Shown piece by piece: positions 1-13,700 of a stretch of 64,000 nucleotides of DNA (position 1 is the stretch's first letter; each line of letters opens with the position of its first letter). The translations under genes were made by a program, and so were the position numbers. Source of the DNA: Euborellia annulipes (Eukaryota > Arthropoda > Insecta > Dermaptera > Anisolabididae); NCBI GenBank assembly GCA_023213315.1, contig JAKCPI010002924.1:1-64000 (forward strand), given 5' to 3'. The notes beneath the pieces were generated by a model. The model was not told the origin of the DNA, did not search any database, and saw nothing but the letters and a program-made list of their open reading frames with translations.

Positions 1-90
1 CCTTGATTTTAAAATTCTTTTTGGTGGGGTAATTCTGGAGCCCCTAAATGAATTAGTTTATGAAAGTGGCAGCTAAGCTTATTTTGGAAA

Positions 91-735
91 CAGTGTTGGG
101 CAAATTAAAGCATATTTTGATTTGTCTACTTCATGACGTACTGAACAAATGCGTAGAACAAAAGTAGACAATGTAGACAAAGACGTTTTCATTGGTTCTC
201 ATCTCAGATCCAGTGATCTGTCATTTCTAGAAACAGCCTATAAATTCATATACATAAAAATGTCTAAACGCGGAAGATCAATAAACAGACATTTAATGGG
301 TGTTAAAAATTTGAATTAAGGAAACAAAATGAAAAATATGTTGCAGTGTGTCTTTTTTGCTAAAAAAACCCTGCATAATACAACTTCTAATATCTAATTC
401 AAATAAAAGTCACTTAAAATTAAGAATACCGCCATTATCAACGCTGGCAGATGTTTCTTTTTCACAATATCTCCCTATATTCGATATTCCACACTTTAAG
501 CGAGAATAAGAAAAATTGTAAAATCACTCTTTACCTATTGATTTCGTGTATATTAGTATCAAAAAATTATATTTATGACGATACATAAAAAATTATGGTG
601 TTAATTAGTCCCGCCAAATTTTTAAATTTTAATTGTCTACTTTTGTCTACATGGATATTGTTCATTTGTCTCATACATTGTCTACGCGTAGACAATTGTG
701 TAGACAAAGTAAAGTAGACAATTCGCCCAACACTG
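91..735. mobile_element. hAT-like non-autonomous element (645 bp)
   Basis: Terminal inverted repeats CAGTGTTGGGCAAATT and AATTCGCCCAACACTG, with an 8-bp target duplication (tttggaaa at 83-90, attggaaa at 736-743; one mismatch). Inside, TGTCTAC and GTAGACA words are repeated on both arms. There is no transposase frame. It lies in the upstream PAXIP1 intron. Confidence 0.75.
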
Positions 736-743
736 ATTGGAAA

Positions 744-1541
744 ATACCTTTGGTAAATCGAAAACAATAAAATTAATCATGATATTAAAAAAAATTTATT
801 TATAAAAATATGAAAAGGTTTCAAAAAACCAAGTTTTTCAAAAGTTTTGTCGGATAATCTGGACCTTGATGGAGAATGAATAAACCCGCAAATGAAAACA
901 ATCTTTCAACTGGGGCAGAAGAACAAAGATTTAGTCGTGAGAGCTGGTTGAAAGAAGAAAGCAAAAAAGTTTTTTAACGAAGAGTGAAAATTTGGCGGTT
1001 TGATTGACTTCTCTTTACTGGTTTTTTACTAAGATTAAAAGCAGAAGAACCCACACGGCGATTGCATAAGGTAATATTAAATAAATTAAAAAAGATTTCA
1101 GCTCCCTCTGCAAGACTTTTTATACCACGGCATATTAAAAAAAAAAAAAGTATTTGGTATCTCGAATTTCAGATACCAATTACTAAAAAATGTAACGAAA
1201 TACAAGATAGCAATTATTTTGCCTCATATTAATTTTTAGATTTTGGTATAGTCCTTATTGGTTAAGTTGGCTGATAAATCTACTTATTTTAGAAGGACAT
1301 CTTCTGGCATTCGTTTAAAATAACGAAATTGGGTTTAATTAATTTTTTTCACTTTATTTATTGATGAGAGCTGAAGTGAACACAAAAAAAGATATATGAT
1401 TTAATATGTTAAATAATACAATATTTTATAAAATTAAATTAAATTAATCAAGCATTGTTAGAAAATAAATTTAGTTAAATCAGCCACAAGTGATATGCAA
1501 TCATGTATACCAACACAACAATTATTAAATCTATCTTTCAG
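744..1541. other. PAXIP1 intron, no feature recognised
   Basis: AT-rich intron sequence. I see no conserved frame, RNA gene or clear repeat ends. Confidence 0.5.
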
Positions 1542-1715
1542 GCTCTGCATCTGGACACCTTCGTTATATGACAGCCCAACACCAGGCCCAACAACAGCAA
1601 TACCATCCACCCCCACCAGCTGCAGCGCAACAGGCAGCAGTGGCAGCAGCGGCAGCTGCGGCAGCAGGGGTACCACATCCAGATCTCCATACGTTCCAAC
1701 AACGACGTACTCTCG
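1542..1715 (+). CDS. PAXIP1: PAXIP1 exon: Gln/Ala-rich linker, first part
   Basis: The exon has acceptor tctttcag and donor g|gtataa. The coding frame enters with two bases and reads SASGHLRYMTAQHQAQQQQ, then HPPPP and a run of eight alanines. It has no ATG and the frame is closed upstream by a TAA inside the intron, so the acceptor at 1540-1541 is well fixed. Confidence 0.85.
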
Positions 1716-4700
1716 GTATAAATATCTCTGCGTTTATTTATTAAAGATTTTTATTCTTAAATTGAATTTTTTTAGGTAATATTACAAATGTAGCTCAAGA
1801 AGGTGTGGTACCACCTCAAGGGCGTACTGTTGTGGCTGCTGCAACCGCGTCACAACTTCAGCCAGCTGCAGCTGCAGCGGTATTGCAACCGCCTAAAACT
1901 GAACCACCTCAACCACCTCGACAGTATTTAGTTTACGATCCTAATTTAAAAGGTAAATATTTTTCTAAAAATATTAATCTTTAAGGAGGAATTAATCTGA
2001 TGATGGAAATAAATTATTTCCTGTGAGGGGGTAGGAGGTAGGACGTTTTATTAATTTAAGTACGGATCTGCACATTATTTTTATTTGTTTAATTTTTACT
2101 TTCTCTTACCTCTATATATATAGAGAGAGAGAAAGTATTGCGATCATGTCAAAAATTCGATGTGGAGATTTTAATAGATATACACTTTTTGAGGTCCCCT
2201 GAGTCCAAAAAAAGTGGTTAGTAATTTACCTATGTAGTTTTTCAGTTTTTTTCGCTATTCTCAAAATTCGTACCAACGATTTTGTTTAAAATTCAAAAAT
2301 CTATAATTTTTCCATGCTCTTTAAAATGTATATTCTCATTTTGCCATTGAAATTTTATGAAGACCACTTTACTCTTATACTTCATAGGAAAGATAGGAAA
2401 AATGGTTGCCAAAATATAAATATTTTTCGGTTCATAAATTTTACATCTTGAATTCAAATGTACTGTACTGTCGGAAACTAAAAGATCACGGCACAAAAAA
2501 ATATGGTATGATTGGTCGCACCAGATTTTTTAAATATTTTTTTTGGCTTCTAGGCCATCCCATTTTACATACATATATAAAAGTCATATAAAATATATAC
2601 ATATACAAATGTAATTTTAAGTTACATGCATATCAGAAAATCGTATTAGCATATACATATAAAGAGCATAATTATAAATTTATATACCTATATTATTTTA
2701 TAAAATTAAATTAATTTAATCAAGCATTGTTAGAAAATAAATATAGTTAAATCAGTCACAATTTACATAGAAGCATGCATACCAATACAATAGCACAACA
2801 CCCCTGTTGAGTAAAAAAGGCTTTCATGGGTAAAGCGGGAATAAGAACCACAACAGATATTAAAATAAATCTTTAATTTTATACTAGAAAAATATCCACT
2901 TCTTCATATATATAGTGTAATCAAACAAGATGTCCAGCTAAGATTCTTGATGAGAGTGATCCATAGTGAGTCCAAGGGCGGTCCTAGCCTTACATTTTGG
3001 GGGGGGGGGGTCACTGTTTTTTTTTTTTTTTTAATAGTATAAATAAATGGGCCTGGGCCCCAATAAATATATATTAATCAAATATGAGTATCGTTTAAGT
3101 CTTAAATGGCCTAAGTTGCCGAAAAGATTGTGTGAATGGGAGAGTGAGTGGGAAAAAAGTGTGTGTTAAAAAAAAAAAAGATTTTGGGGGGGTCACGACC
3201 CCCTTGACCCCCCCTCTGGGACCGCCCCTGAGTGAGTCAACGTCAAATAAGTAAGGGGGGTGATCTTCAAGATCAGCACTACCCGTCCCGGAAGAGTGCC
3301 TTCAATAGTGGAACATGCAAATTGATTTCCCTCTAATTACCAGTTAGTTTGTTGAGTGCCTATATAAAATTATTTAACACATTTGTTTTTTTTTATTAGT
3401 CCCAGGTGCCATCTGTTTCGTGGGTTGTTCATTCGCCTGCGTGGAATACGGCGATCTAAGTCAAGAAGAGGATTTAGGCAAATGGCAAGAACTTGTCCAA
3501 ATGCATGCAGGTGAATGGACTGGAAATAAATATTCAGCCCAAAGGACGACACATTTGCTCTGCCGGACACAAACACATCCAATGGTTCAACAAGCGATAC
3601 GCGATGGCAAACGATGTGTCACCAGTTTTTGGTTAAATGATGTCCTCCACAGGACTCAACAAATACCTCCTTCTCAGGCGCTACATCTCCCACTTGCGTT
3701 CTCGTAAGGCGTCATAAACACACTTTTTTATTTATTTAATTCCTCCACATGATATTTGTTTTTCTCATTTCAGAAAAGAGCAAGCTCCTTGTCAAACGTT
3801 AACTATTTCACTCTCCGGGTTTATCGGCCGTGAACGAGTTATGGTTAAATATATGATTGAGAGCATCGGTGCCAAATATACATCGTATTTTTCAGCCAAA
3901 AATAATCTTTTAGTTTGTAAAAGGTAATGCATCTATTTTTATTCAGAGATTCTTTTATTTTCTCTCTCTTATTAAATGCATCTCTTTAAAAAAATAATTA
4001 AAAAATATTTTGTCTTTTGTCATCGTGAACATTATCCATGCCATTATAAAACTTTTGTTAGCCAAACTCAAGATTATTACGTAATAATTCAACGCACTCA
4101 ACAATTGAGTAACCGATGAGAGATTTCGCTCTGATCGAAACTCAACAAAAAATTTTGTTTTTGATGAATCAGGTCAAAACTAAACTACAGTGAATAGTGT
4201 AACTTTTATAAATTCGTTTCTTTGCTGTTGGAGGGGGAATAAGATGGTTAGCCATGAGTGGATCTTTATTTATTTTTTAATCTATTTAATAATTATTAAA
4301 AATTGCATAAATTGGCAATAGACATTAAATTAGAAACAATTATTTTTTTTATTTTATTTTATTTTTTCGGCATCGAAGGCCATTTAAACCCCGTCTCTAT
4401 TTCAATTTATTGATAGCCATTTAAATATTGAATTGCCCACGGGGCGTGGTGTAGAGGTTAGCGTGCTAACCTCATATACCAAACGTCGCGGGTTCGGACC
4501 CCAGGCAGTCCGATGATTTTATTTAAGCCATCTGGATACCAGATGGCTTAAATAAAAATGCCTGGACCCCTAATATATATAAAAATTCATAAATAACGGT
4601 TATCGTAAATGTCTTATATGGCCTGAGCTGCCGAAAAGACAGTGTGAAGTGTGTGTGAGTGTGAGTGTGAATGAGAAAAAAGTGTGAATGTTTTAAAAAA

Positions 4701-7700
4701 AAAAAAAAAATATTGAATTGTCGCATGAGAAGGGATGCGAACCCGCGACCCTTGGTTCAGAAGGCCAGCACGCTGACCTCTACACCAAGGCCCGAGGGCC
4801 AATTTGAAACAATTAAATGACACAAATAAACAATGAATAATAAAAACTATTAATTATCAATATTTAATTATTCATAATAAATAAAGATTTTGATTATATA
4901 AAACGTTCATTAAAATTATTGAGTTTTAACAAAAAGTTTTATTAAAAACTTTTTTTAATTTCCACTTCTTTTTGTCATTTCTGAGCAGTTGAGTGCGTTG
5001 ACACGAAAAAGAAAATAAAATTCATTTCAACTCCCAGATAGCAAATGGTATTTATTTACTCAATGTCCGAATCTCAAAGGTCATTCTTTTTAACTCGGTT
5101 CTAGCACAAATGCCATTCATTAGTAATCGACTCTTCAAGTGATTCATTTTAAAAACATGTCGAAACGAAAATTAAATTCTATGCACAGAAAATCGCGTAA
5201 AATTCTTTCGATTGAAGAAAAAATGGATGTGATTTTCCGCGTTGAGGCTGGCGAACGTCGGTCGGAAATTTCCAAGAATTTTTGTGTGGCCATTTCGACA
5301 ATTTCGGGAATTATGAAAAATTCTGAAAAAATAAAACTTTCTGATCCAGGTAAATTCAATTTCTTTACTACTAAAAGCTATTAACATGTTACATGTGAAA
5401 ATTTTATAATATTCGACTTTGATGAGCCATGAATTGGCTACGAATCATTTGAAATATATATGGATGTTGTCTAAATGCCGAAAAAGACCTTAAAACAAAT
5501 TAAAAAAAATAAAAATAAATTCCATTGATATTTTAAAAACTCACGATTTGAGTTCCCCTGAATTCAAAAAATCTGGCGTGCCTGTCTCACAGCACACAAC
5601 TCTCTCTTAGCTTCTATACAACAATCAGTGTTAAAATAAATGTATCTCTATTGTTGTTTTGAATGTGAGAAGTCGCTATTGATCTCATCACAAGTTGATT
5701 GGATAAGTGTCTCGATGACCAAAAGGCAAAATAAAAGAGAAATTTAATCGTCTAACAGCAAATGGTTTGTTTTTTTAGACCCATGGGCGATAAATACGAT
5801 CGCGCTCGAGCTTGGAAGAAGCCCGTAGTGAATGTCCTTTGGTTAAGTGAAGTGATGCTTGGCCAGCAGAGGGCGATCACCCACGTGGAAATGCCAAGAT
5901 ATCAACAATTTAGAATCGAATCGCATTTTAGAATTGACGTTACAGAACTTGCACCAACTCTTATGGGTATTTGGCTTTTTTTTCTTTTTTTAATTAAATA
6001 ATTAAGTTCAATCATCAGTAAGAAAAAATTAATTTGAAAGTTCTTTTTGCCGAGATTAGCAGAATTTGAAATTTTATTTGCCTATGTCTGCGTGAATTAT
6101 TATTATTATTTGAAATTCTTATCCCCGTTTCATGGGCGTACCCAGGATCAAATCTAGGGGGGGGCATGGTCAGATCATGGTCGTCCAGATTGTGACATAG
6201 CTATTTTTTATATAGAGGGGAAAAGCCTTCGATTTAAAGGCCTAAACAGATGTTTATATATTTAGTAAAAAACACAGGAATATTCTGAGTAGGTAGACAA
6301 GTTGGTATTATAAGTTAATCCTTATTTCTGGGCCCACCCGGTTCCTTTTATCCACTACTAGTACTATGAGAATTAATTTAGTGTCTATATCATTACGAGA
6401 CGATTAATTTAATTGTGATTTCTTTAATTTTTCAAAACGCATTAATTAGACTACTCGGCAAATTGAAATTTTTTTCGAGCCCCGAGATAACTCCTTCAGA
6501 TTCTTAATTAAAATGACCTCTTGAATCCAAATCTGGGCTCCGTTTTACCCCACCAAGTACCTTTTTCGGGGGGAAGCCCCATACTTATTTCCACCCCTTT
6601 TCGTTAATCTTAGAGCCATGAAAAATTTGGAGTGATGAAAAGGAGCCTTAATATTTCATCTGAAGGTCTAGAGAGGGGAAAAGTTCAAAAACATGAACAT
6701 TTGGTTCCAAGGGGGGAACGTGGGAGAGGATTTTGTCCCCTAAATTGCTAAAAAATCGTTAAAAATGATCGATTTTTTCTGTTTTTTTTTTCTCGCAGTT
6801 TTTTTCACTGCTTTTATTTATACTTGGACGTTAAATTACTTCCCGGCTGCCATGTCGCAGTCGTTTTAATTTCTTTTTAAAGAATGCTTTAGATAACTGA
6901 TTGTTAAGGCTAGAGATCCAATAAATTTAAAAAATTGCAAACTAAAGAAAAACTTTAGTTATTTATAGAAGTGTTTTCTTGCAACCCAAGTTTAGTTAAT
7001 TTTCTAATCTATATTAAATTGTATTTTGCAGAGGCTTGGAAGCGAATATTGTTATTTAATCAAGAGCAATATGATGCAGCAGTAATAAAAGCCCGTTCAA
7101 GAGGCACGAAACGCCTCCGACCGATTAGTCCGCCTCAGGTTCCGTTGAAGAGATGCGCTCTGCCACCGACACAAGAAGAGATTATCGTCGATATAACCAA
7201 ACCTCTGCCAGTTGTTGACAAACCGATTATTCTCTTTTCAAATATACAAGATGAAAATAAAGAAGATCTTAAAAAGGTACACTCTATCACTCACTTATAG
7301 TTTTTAAGAAGATTTAATTTGTTTCTTTTTTTTCCTAGATGGTTGAAACTCTCGGTGGTCGGTGTTTAGACCAAGACGAGGCGCATTGTTGGCATCGGGC
7401 GACTCATTTAGTCGTTGGAAATGCGGAATGGACACCAAAAATGTACTGCTCTCTCTCAACTGCCCAGCACATTGTCCTTAAATCCTGGGTGGTGCATTCG
7501 TTTAGCGAGGGGAGATTTTTAGGTTCGTATATAATATTTAGGAAAGCAAATTAGATTTTTAAGCCCGGTTGAGATGTATTTAAACAAAAATGAAAACTAG
7601 ATGTTTTTTTACATGGGGCTGTGGAATTGAATTGGTTTATTAAAAGTTATTTTTATTTTTTTTTTGAGGATTAACAATGCAGCTGTTATATACTTGTTTC

Positions 7701-10700
7701 GGCAAATCATAATCTTGAATCATTTATAAATTTTGTACTAAGATATCTCGCTAAAAAAAAAATAAAAATATTTTCTCTACTTTTTTACTTTTTGCATTTT
7801 TTTAAGGTGCGCGTCTCGGGGTGCTAATTTTGGGAATTTCCAGCGGCCACAATTTTGAAGCTATCGACCTCAAATTTTTTTTTTAAATTAAAGCTATTTA
7901 AAATATCTACAACTTATAGAAGCCCTTTTTTTGATTTTCGAAAAAAAAATTTTTTTTTTAGATTAATCGCATTAAATAAAAGATATTTTAAAAAAAGGAA
8001 GCTCTATAAGTTGTAGATAATTAAATTAGTAATCATTGTGTTAAAGAATAATTAATCTTTTGCCTTTACATGTAATTAGCTGGAAAGTCTAGAATGAAAT
8101 GGAACAAGTTGCGTGTATTCCAATGGGGGAACACTAACGCCATCTTCTTGCCGCCTCGAGTCAAGTCGTGTCTTCAGAAGATTTCAATCACAAAATGAGA
8201 ATATACATTTTAAAGAGAATCTAAAAAATAATTGATTTTTGAATTTAAAAAAAAATCGTTGGAGCAAATTTTGAGAAAATCGAAAAAAACTGAAAAAGTC
8301 CATCAGTAAAGTACTAGTACTCTTTGGTCGATTTTGTTCAAAAGCTTCGTGTCACGTCCCATGGGGGTGCCTAACTTAAATATAAAATTTCAACCTCCTA
8401 GCTCTTTCCCTTCTTGAGATATTTTGTTCACAGACAGACACACAGACACACACACCCACCCACAGACAGACCATGTCGCGAAAACCACTTTTTGGATTCA
8501 GGGGACCTCAAAACGTGAAGATCCATCAAAATCTCGACATCGAATTTTTGACATGAATCCAATACTTTCTCTCATATATATATTACATATATACATAGGT
8601 AGAGAAAGTAAAAAAGGAGCTCTATAAGTTGTAGATAATTAAATTAGTAATCATTGTGTTAAAGAATAATTAATTTTTTGCCTTTAATTAATTAGCTGGA
8701 AAGTCTAGAATTAAATGGAACAAGTTGCATTCCAATGGGGGAACACTAACGCCATCTCTTGCCGCCTCGAGTCAATCGTGTTTTAACGGTTTTTCGAGAC
8801 GCGCACCTTAATATGAAAATTCTAATGAATCCATATACGTATATATAAGAGGAGAAATATATTTATTTATTTAATTTCAGGAGGAGTGGCTGAATGTATA
8901 AGTAGTGGGGAGGTTCAAGGCAGCCAAAAGCAATAAAGAAAAAATATATCTATCTTTAGCTTTATTTAACACGCTTGTCAACGTTGAGCTCACGTCACTA
9001 TTGAACCAGAAGTCATGACATCCGACGAATGTTGGCACAAGCGTATTGTCAGGAGTTGCCAAGAGCCTCTATGAGCTCGAACCAAACAGCACTTTATCCT
9101 GACGAAGGCCGGAATATCGGCCGAAACGTCGACAAGCGTGTGAAATAAAGCTAAAGATGAATATATTTTTTCTTTATTGCTTTTGGCTGCCCTGAACCTC
9201 CTCACTACTCTTTGTTTATTTAGTTAGTTGAGAAATATTTACAAAAAAAAATATTTCTAATTCTATCTCAATAGATTTCCTCCAATTATAGAGAGAGAGA
9301 GAGGGATTACAAAATAGTGTGGGCTTCTCCCTCCTATTGAATTCCGCGATCATTTTGAATATTAGGGATCTCTCCCTTACAAGTCTTTCGCAATATGGAG
9401 AGATCTCATTCGACATTTGAAAGCGGGGACCTTAAACCCGATTCTGGCCAGCAAATCGCTGCAGTCGCATCGTCCGTCCAGAAGCTTAAGCAAATTGTTG
9501 ATAGAATCATCTGCTCTTCATATCTTAAAAGATCTTTGATACCGTATATTCTTGTTATTGTGACCGCTTGACCTGAAGAATAGATATTTTACCACCTGTA
9601 ACGCAAATAGGACTCCAGATCAGGGGGTTATACTCCAAATGGGATCTGACTAGAGAGAAATATAAATTTTTCAAAGTGGTCAGACATAAAATTTTTTGAA
9701 TTTCTTCTAAATAATATATATTATATATATATATATTATGTTCTAGTCTAGTGTACTATTCTACTTAAAGAATGCTACACATTCGTGATTAATATCTCGT
9801 GTTTATTTGCTCGTGTTTTTGTTACATTACTTTTTCAACAATCACTCTTAACAATAACGATCCAACACACTCACTCTCTGCTTCCTTGACTACTCATACT
9901 CTACAATATATATATATATGGGGCATTCCACGCCAACTCGACCACTTTTGAACCCGACCATTTTTGATTTGGCTGAAACTTTATCATCTTTTTGTACCCT
10001 ATTGAAAACGTGTCTGAGAATTTTTTCAGATTTTACGACCCAGCCAAAAAAAAGTTATAGCATTTTCAAAAAACATCGATTTTTTTTTTAAATAACCGTA
10101 AAACTGTCAAAAATTAACTTATCGGGACGATTTTTTTTTTTGAAATTTTTGTCTTTAAATGTAGTTTTCAAAAAAAAATATGACAAAATTTTACAGATTC
10201 ATCTTGAACGTTTTTTTTGACATTTTCGGAAAAAAACAAAAATTTCGGGATGAATGACACTTTTTTTTTAATTTTTTTTTTTTTATAAAAAACTTTGATT
10301 TTTCTACAAATGCTCTGAAAATTTCCGAGTGGGATTATTTCGCGTTCTATTTTTTTTTATTTTTGAAAAAAAAATTTTTTTTCTCCGCTTATTTATCATG
10401 ATGGTGCTCTTAAATTCTTCCAGGATTGACTGAGATTCTAGAAAATTGAAGAAAAATAATAATAATAATAGTTAGAGGTGAAGAAAATCCGAGAAAATTC
10501 CATTTATCCTGAAAAAATTAGAAATTAGTTGTGTATTCAACTACTGAAGAATTTGAAGCGTCAAATAAAAGCTTAGAAACATGGGCGTAACTAGGAGGGT
10601 GCCAGGGGGGCCTGGCCCCCCTCAGAAAGCTCCTTGCCCCAAGAAAAATAGAAGGGGGGGGGCCATGGGACCAGCCATCTTCGGGTGGGCCTGGAAAGCC

Positions 10701-13700
10701 CCATATTTTCTCAATTTTTCTTGGGGCAAGGAGGCTTTCTGGGGAGGCCAGGCCCCCCGGCACCCCCCTAGTTACGCCCATGTTTCTAAGCTTTTACTTG
10801 ACGCTTCAAATTCTTCAGTAGCTGAATACACAACTAATTTCTAATTTTTTCAGGATAAATGGAATTTTCTCGGTTTTCATCACCCCTAACTATTATTATT
10901 ATTTTTCTTCAATTTTCTAGAATCTCGGGCAGTCCTGGAAGAATTTAAGAGCACCATCATGATAAATAAGCGGAGAAAAATTATATTTTTTTTTTCAAAA
11001 ATAAAAAAAATAGAACGCGAAATAATCCCACTCTGAAATTTTCAGAGCATTTGTAGAAAAATCAAAGTTTTTTTATAAAAAAAAAAATTAAAAAAAAGTG
11101 TCATTCATCCCGAAATTTTTGTTTTTTGTCGAAAATGTCAAAAAAACGTTCAAGATGAATCTGTAAAATTTTGTCATATTTTTTTCTGAAAAGTACATTT
11201 AAAGACAAAAATTTCAAATAAAAATCGTCCCGATAAGTTAATTTTTGACAGTTTTACGGTTATTTAAAAAAAATCGATGTTTTTTGAAAATGCTATAACT
11301 TTTTTGGCTGGGTCGTAAAATCTGAAAAAATTCTCAAACACGTTTTCAATAGGGTACAAAAAGATGACAAAGTTTCAGCCAAATCAAAAATGGTCGGGTT
11401 CAAAAGTGGTCGAGTTGGCGTGGAATGCCCCATATATATATATACGTGTATCTTTTCATTAGAATTTTCATTAATAAGATGCAAAATGTGAAAAGTTCAG
11501 AAAACATTTTTATTGTTTAACATGAAACGCTAGGGTCTTCGGGAATCGAACCCAGGATCTCCAACCTTTCCCGGGCATCGGTATGCTATCCATTGCAATT
11601 TTTCTTTAAGATTTCTCACTTTGCACGGTTATCTTGAATATAAGGGGAAATGAGTTTTTGTTGATGTTAGGTCGAGGGTGCAATGGATAACACACCGATC
11701 CCCTAGAGATCCTGGGTCCGATTCCCGGGGGTCATGGGTCGCTTGGCCCACCAATAAAAAACACACTCACGGACTTGTTATGGCTAATCAAGTCCGAATC
11801 GAGGGATATTGAATACTAATATCTTATTTAAATATATAGATCAGGAAAAATATTTAATTTTTTTGTTTTTCAGAGACATCTTTGTCTGTGTAAAATATTT
11901 AAAAATATAATATATAATTATATTCCAAGTTCTGATGATGTCGTTTGTCGAAACAAGTGTGTGATGGCTGCACTGTTCATCTTCCAAAAATAATAAAACA
12001 ATCGAAACGTGCCAACAAATTCGATCCCTCAGCTCCAAGTGAAAAAATAGCTAGATCATTTGAAGGTTGGAAGCACCGCGCCCAGCATCTTTGAATTTTA
12101 AAAAATAAAATAAAATGCGCGACGGGCAAGAAACACAAAAAGAAATAATAAAGAGTTGGCAATATTTGTAATCGTTAAAATCTATTCTATAAAAAGGATT
12201 TTTGAATTTGGCTTGTGTTTTTTTTTTATAGTAAAATTGGAAATAAAATCTTCAAAGCGATACTTAGGAAATTTTGCAAAACATAACTAAAAGATCCATC
12301 GCTCTGATTTCTAATTAATTGCCGATTCTACTTTTATTATTAGCGGCGGACGGATAAATTGCATTCAAAGTCCCTTATTGAAACAAAAAATATTCTCTCT
12401 TATTTTCTAATTTATCCCTGGCCGAGGCCTGATTCGCCAACCCTTAGATTCGTCCCAGAGCCCTGCATAGGCCCTAAATCATTCCAGATTTTAATTATAA
12501 TTTTTTTTCTTTTTAGCTGAACAAAAGTATTATATCCCAGATTCAGATTTAGAAAATAATCTCCGAGATCTGAATTTTAATTTTACACTGCATATGAAAC
12601 ACCCTGTAGAAAAAAGAAGACTTCTTTTTAAGGTTTTTTTATTTTTTTAAAATTAATATTTCATGTACATGTTTATAATTATTTAAAATTTTCTTTTCTT
12701 TTCAGGAGTATATATTTTTACTAACGCCAAGTTTATCGCCTTCGCCATCGACAGTCGCAGCATTCATTGTATGTGCAGGTGGGCGTGTAGTCAATAAGAA
12801 GCAATTCAAAAAGAGCATCCTCGAGGTAAATATAACAATTACTCTTTGCATTCATCTTATGGAGAACACAGAATTTGTTTCAAAGATAGAGATTGAAATT
12901 TTATATTCAAGTTAGGTAGCCCCCTGGCACGTGTGTCTCGCTAACCTTTTGAACAAAATCGGCCAAAAAGTACTTTACTGGTGTACTTTTTCAATTTTTT
13001 TTTACGATTTTCTCAAAATTCGCCCAACGATTTTGTTTAAAATTCAAAAATCAATTATTTTTTAGATGCTCTTTAAAATGTATATTCTCATTTTGCTCTC
13101 AAAATGGTTTGAAGACCACTTTACTCTTGTACTTCATAGGAAAGATAGGAGAAATGGTCGCACAGTAGACATTTTTTCTTATTTTCGGTAATTTAAAGGT
13201 GCATTCTGTCATGGGCGTAGCCAGACTTCTTGTTAGGGGGGCCAACCCCTCGTTAGGGCGAAAGAGGAGGGATTTGCAATTAATATATACATAGAGTATT
13301 AATTATTTATTTAAATAAAAAAAAAAATTAAATTAATGTAGTGGATTGGGGTGTTAAAAAAAATTTCCAATGGGAAAAATATATATATATATATATATAT
13401 ATTTTTTTAAATTTTTAGGACCAGCCAGGGGGGGCGTTGCCCCCTCCCCCCTGGCTACGCCCATGCATTCTGTACTTGTTTACAGATATATATATATATA
13501 CAAATCAAATTTTTAAGTATTAATTTTTAAAATTTTATATTCAAAATAAAATTAATTTATTTCCCAAAAAAAATATTTTTCTCAAATCTCAGGAGAGGGG
13601 GAGGTAATTATCTTCTTTACTCCTCCCCTCCCCTTGATATCGGCCTATTTAGTTTCATATCTTCAATTCCTTGAAACTTAATTTTACTTTAGAAAATATA

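Noticed and set aside
1255..1290. mariner-like terminal sequence (gttggctgataaat)
   Set aside because: Too short, no partner end, no TA duplication that can be shown.
1495..1779. 94-codon frame starting with ATG over the first PAXIP1 exon
   Set aside because: It runs through the intron in the wrong frame. The real frame here has no ATG and reads SASGHLRYMT..., which joins in phase to the next exon.
4440..4800. Possible tRNA genes (A and B boxes)
   Set aside because: The boxes are followed by SINE bodies, poly(A)/poly(T) tails and target duplications, and the anticodon arms do not fold cleanly. The same heads recur at 11665, 29340, 33606, 42180 and 44110.
10518..10844. Two 87-codon frames on opposite strands with nearly the same sequence
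   Set aside because: They are mirror images produced by the palindrome centre and carry no protein signature.
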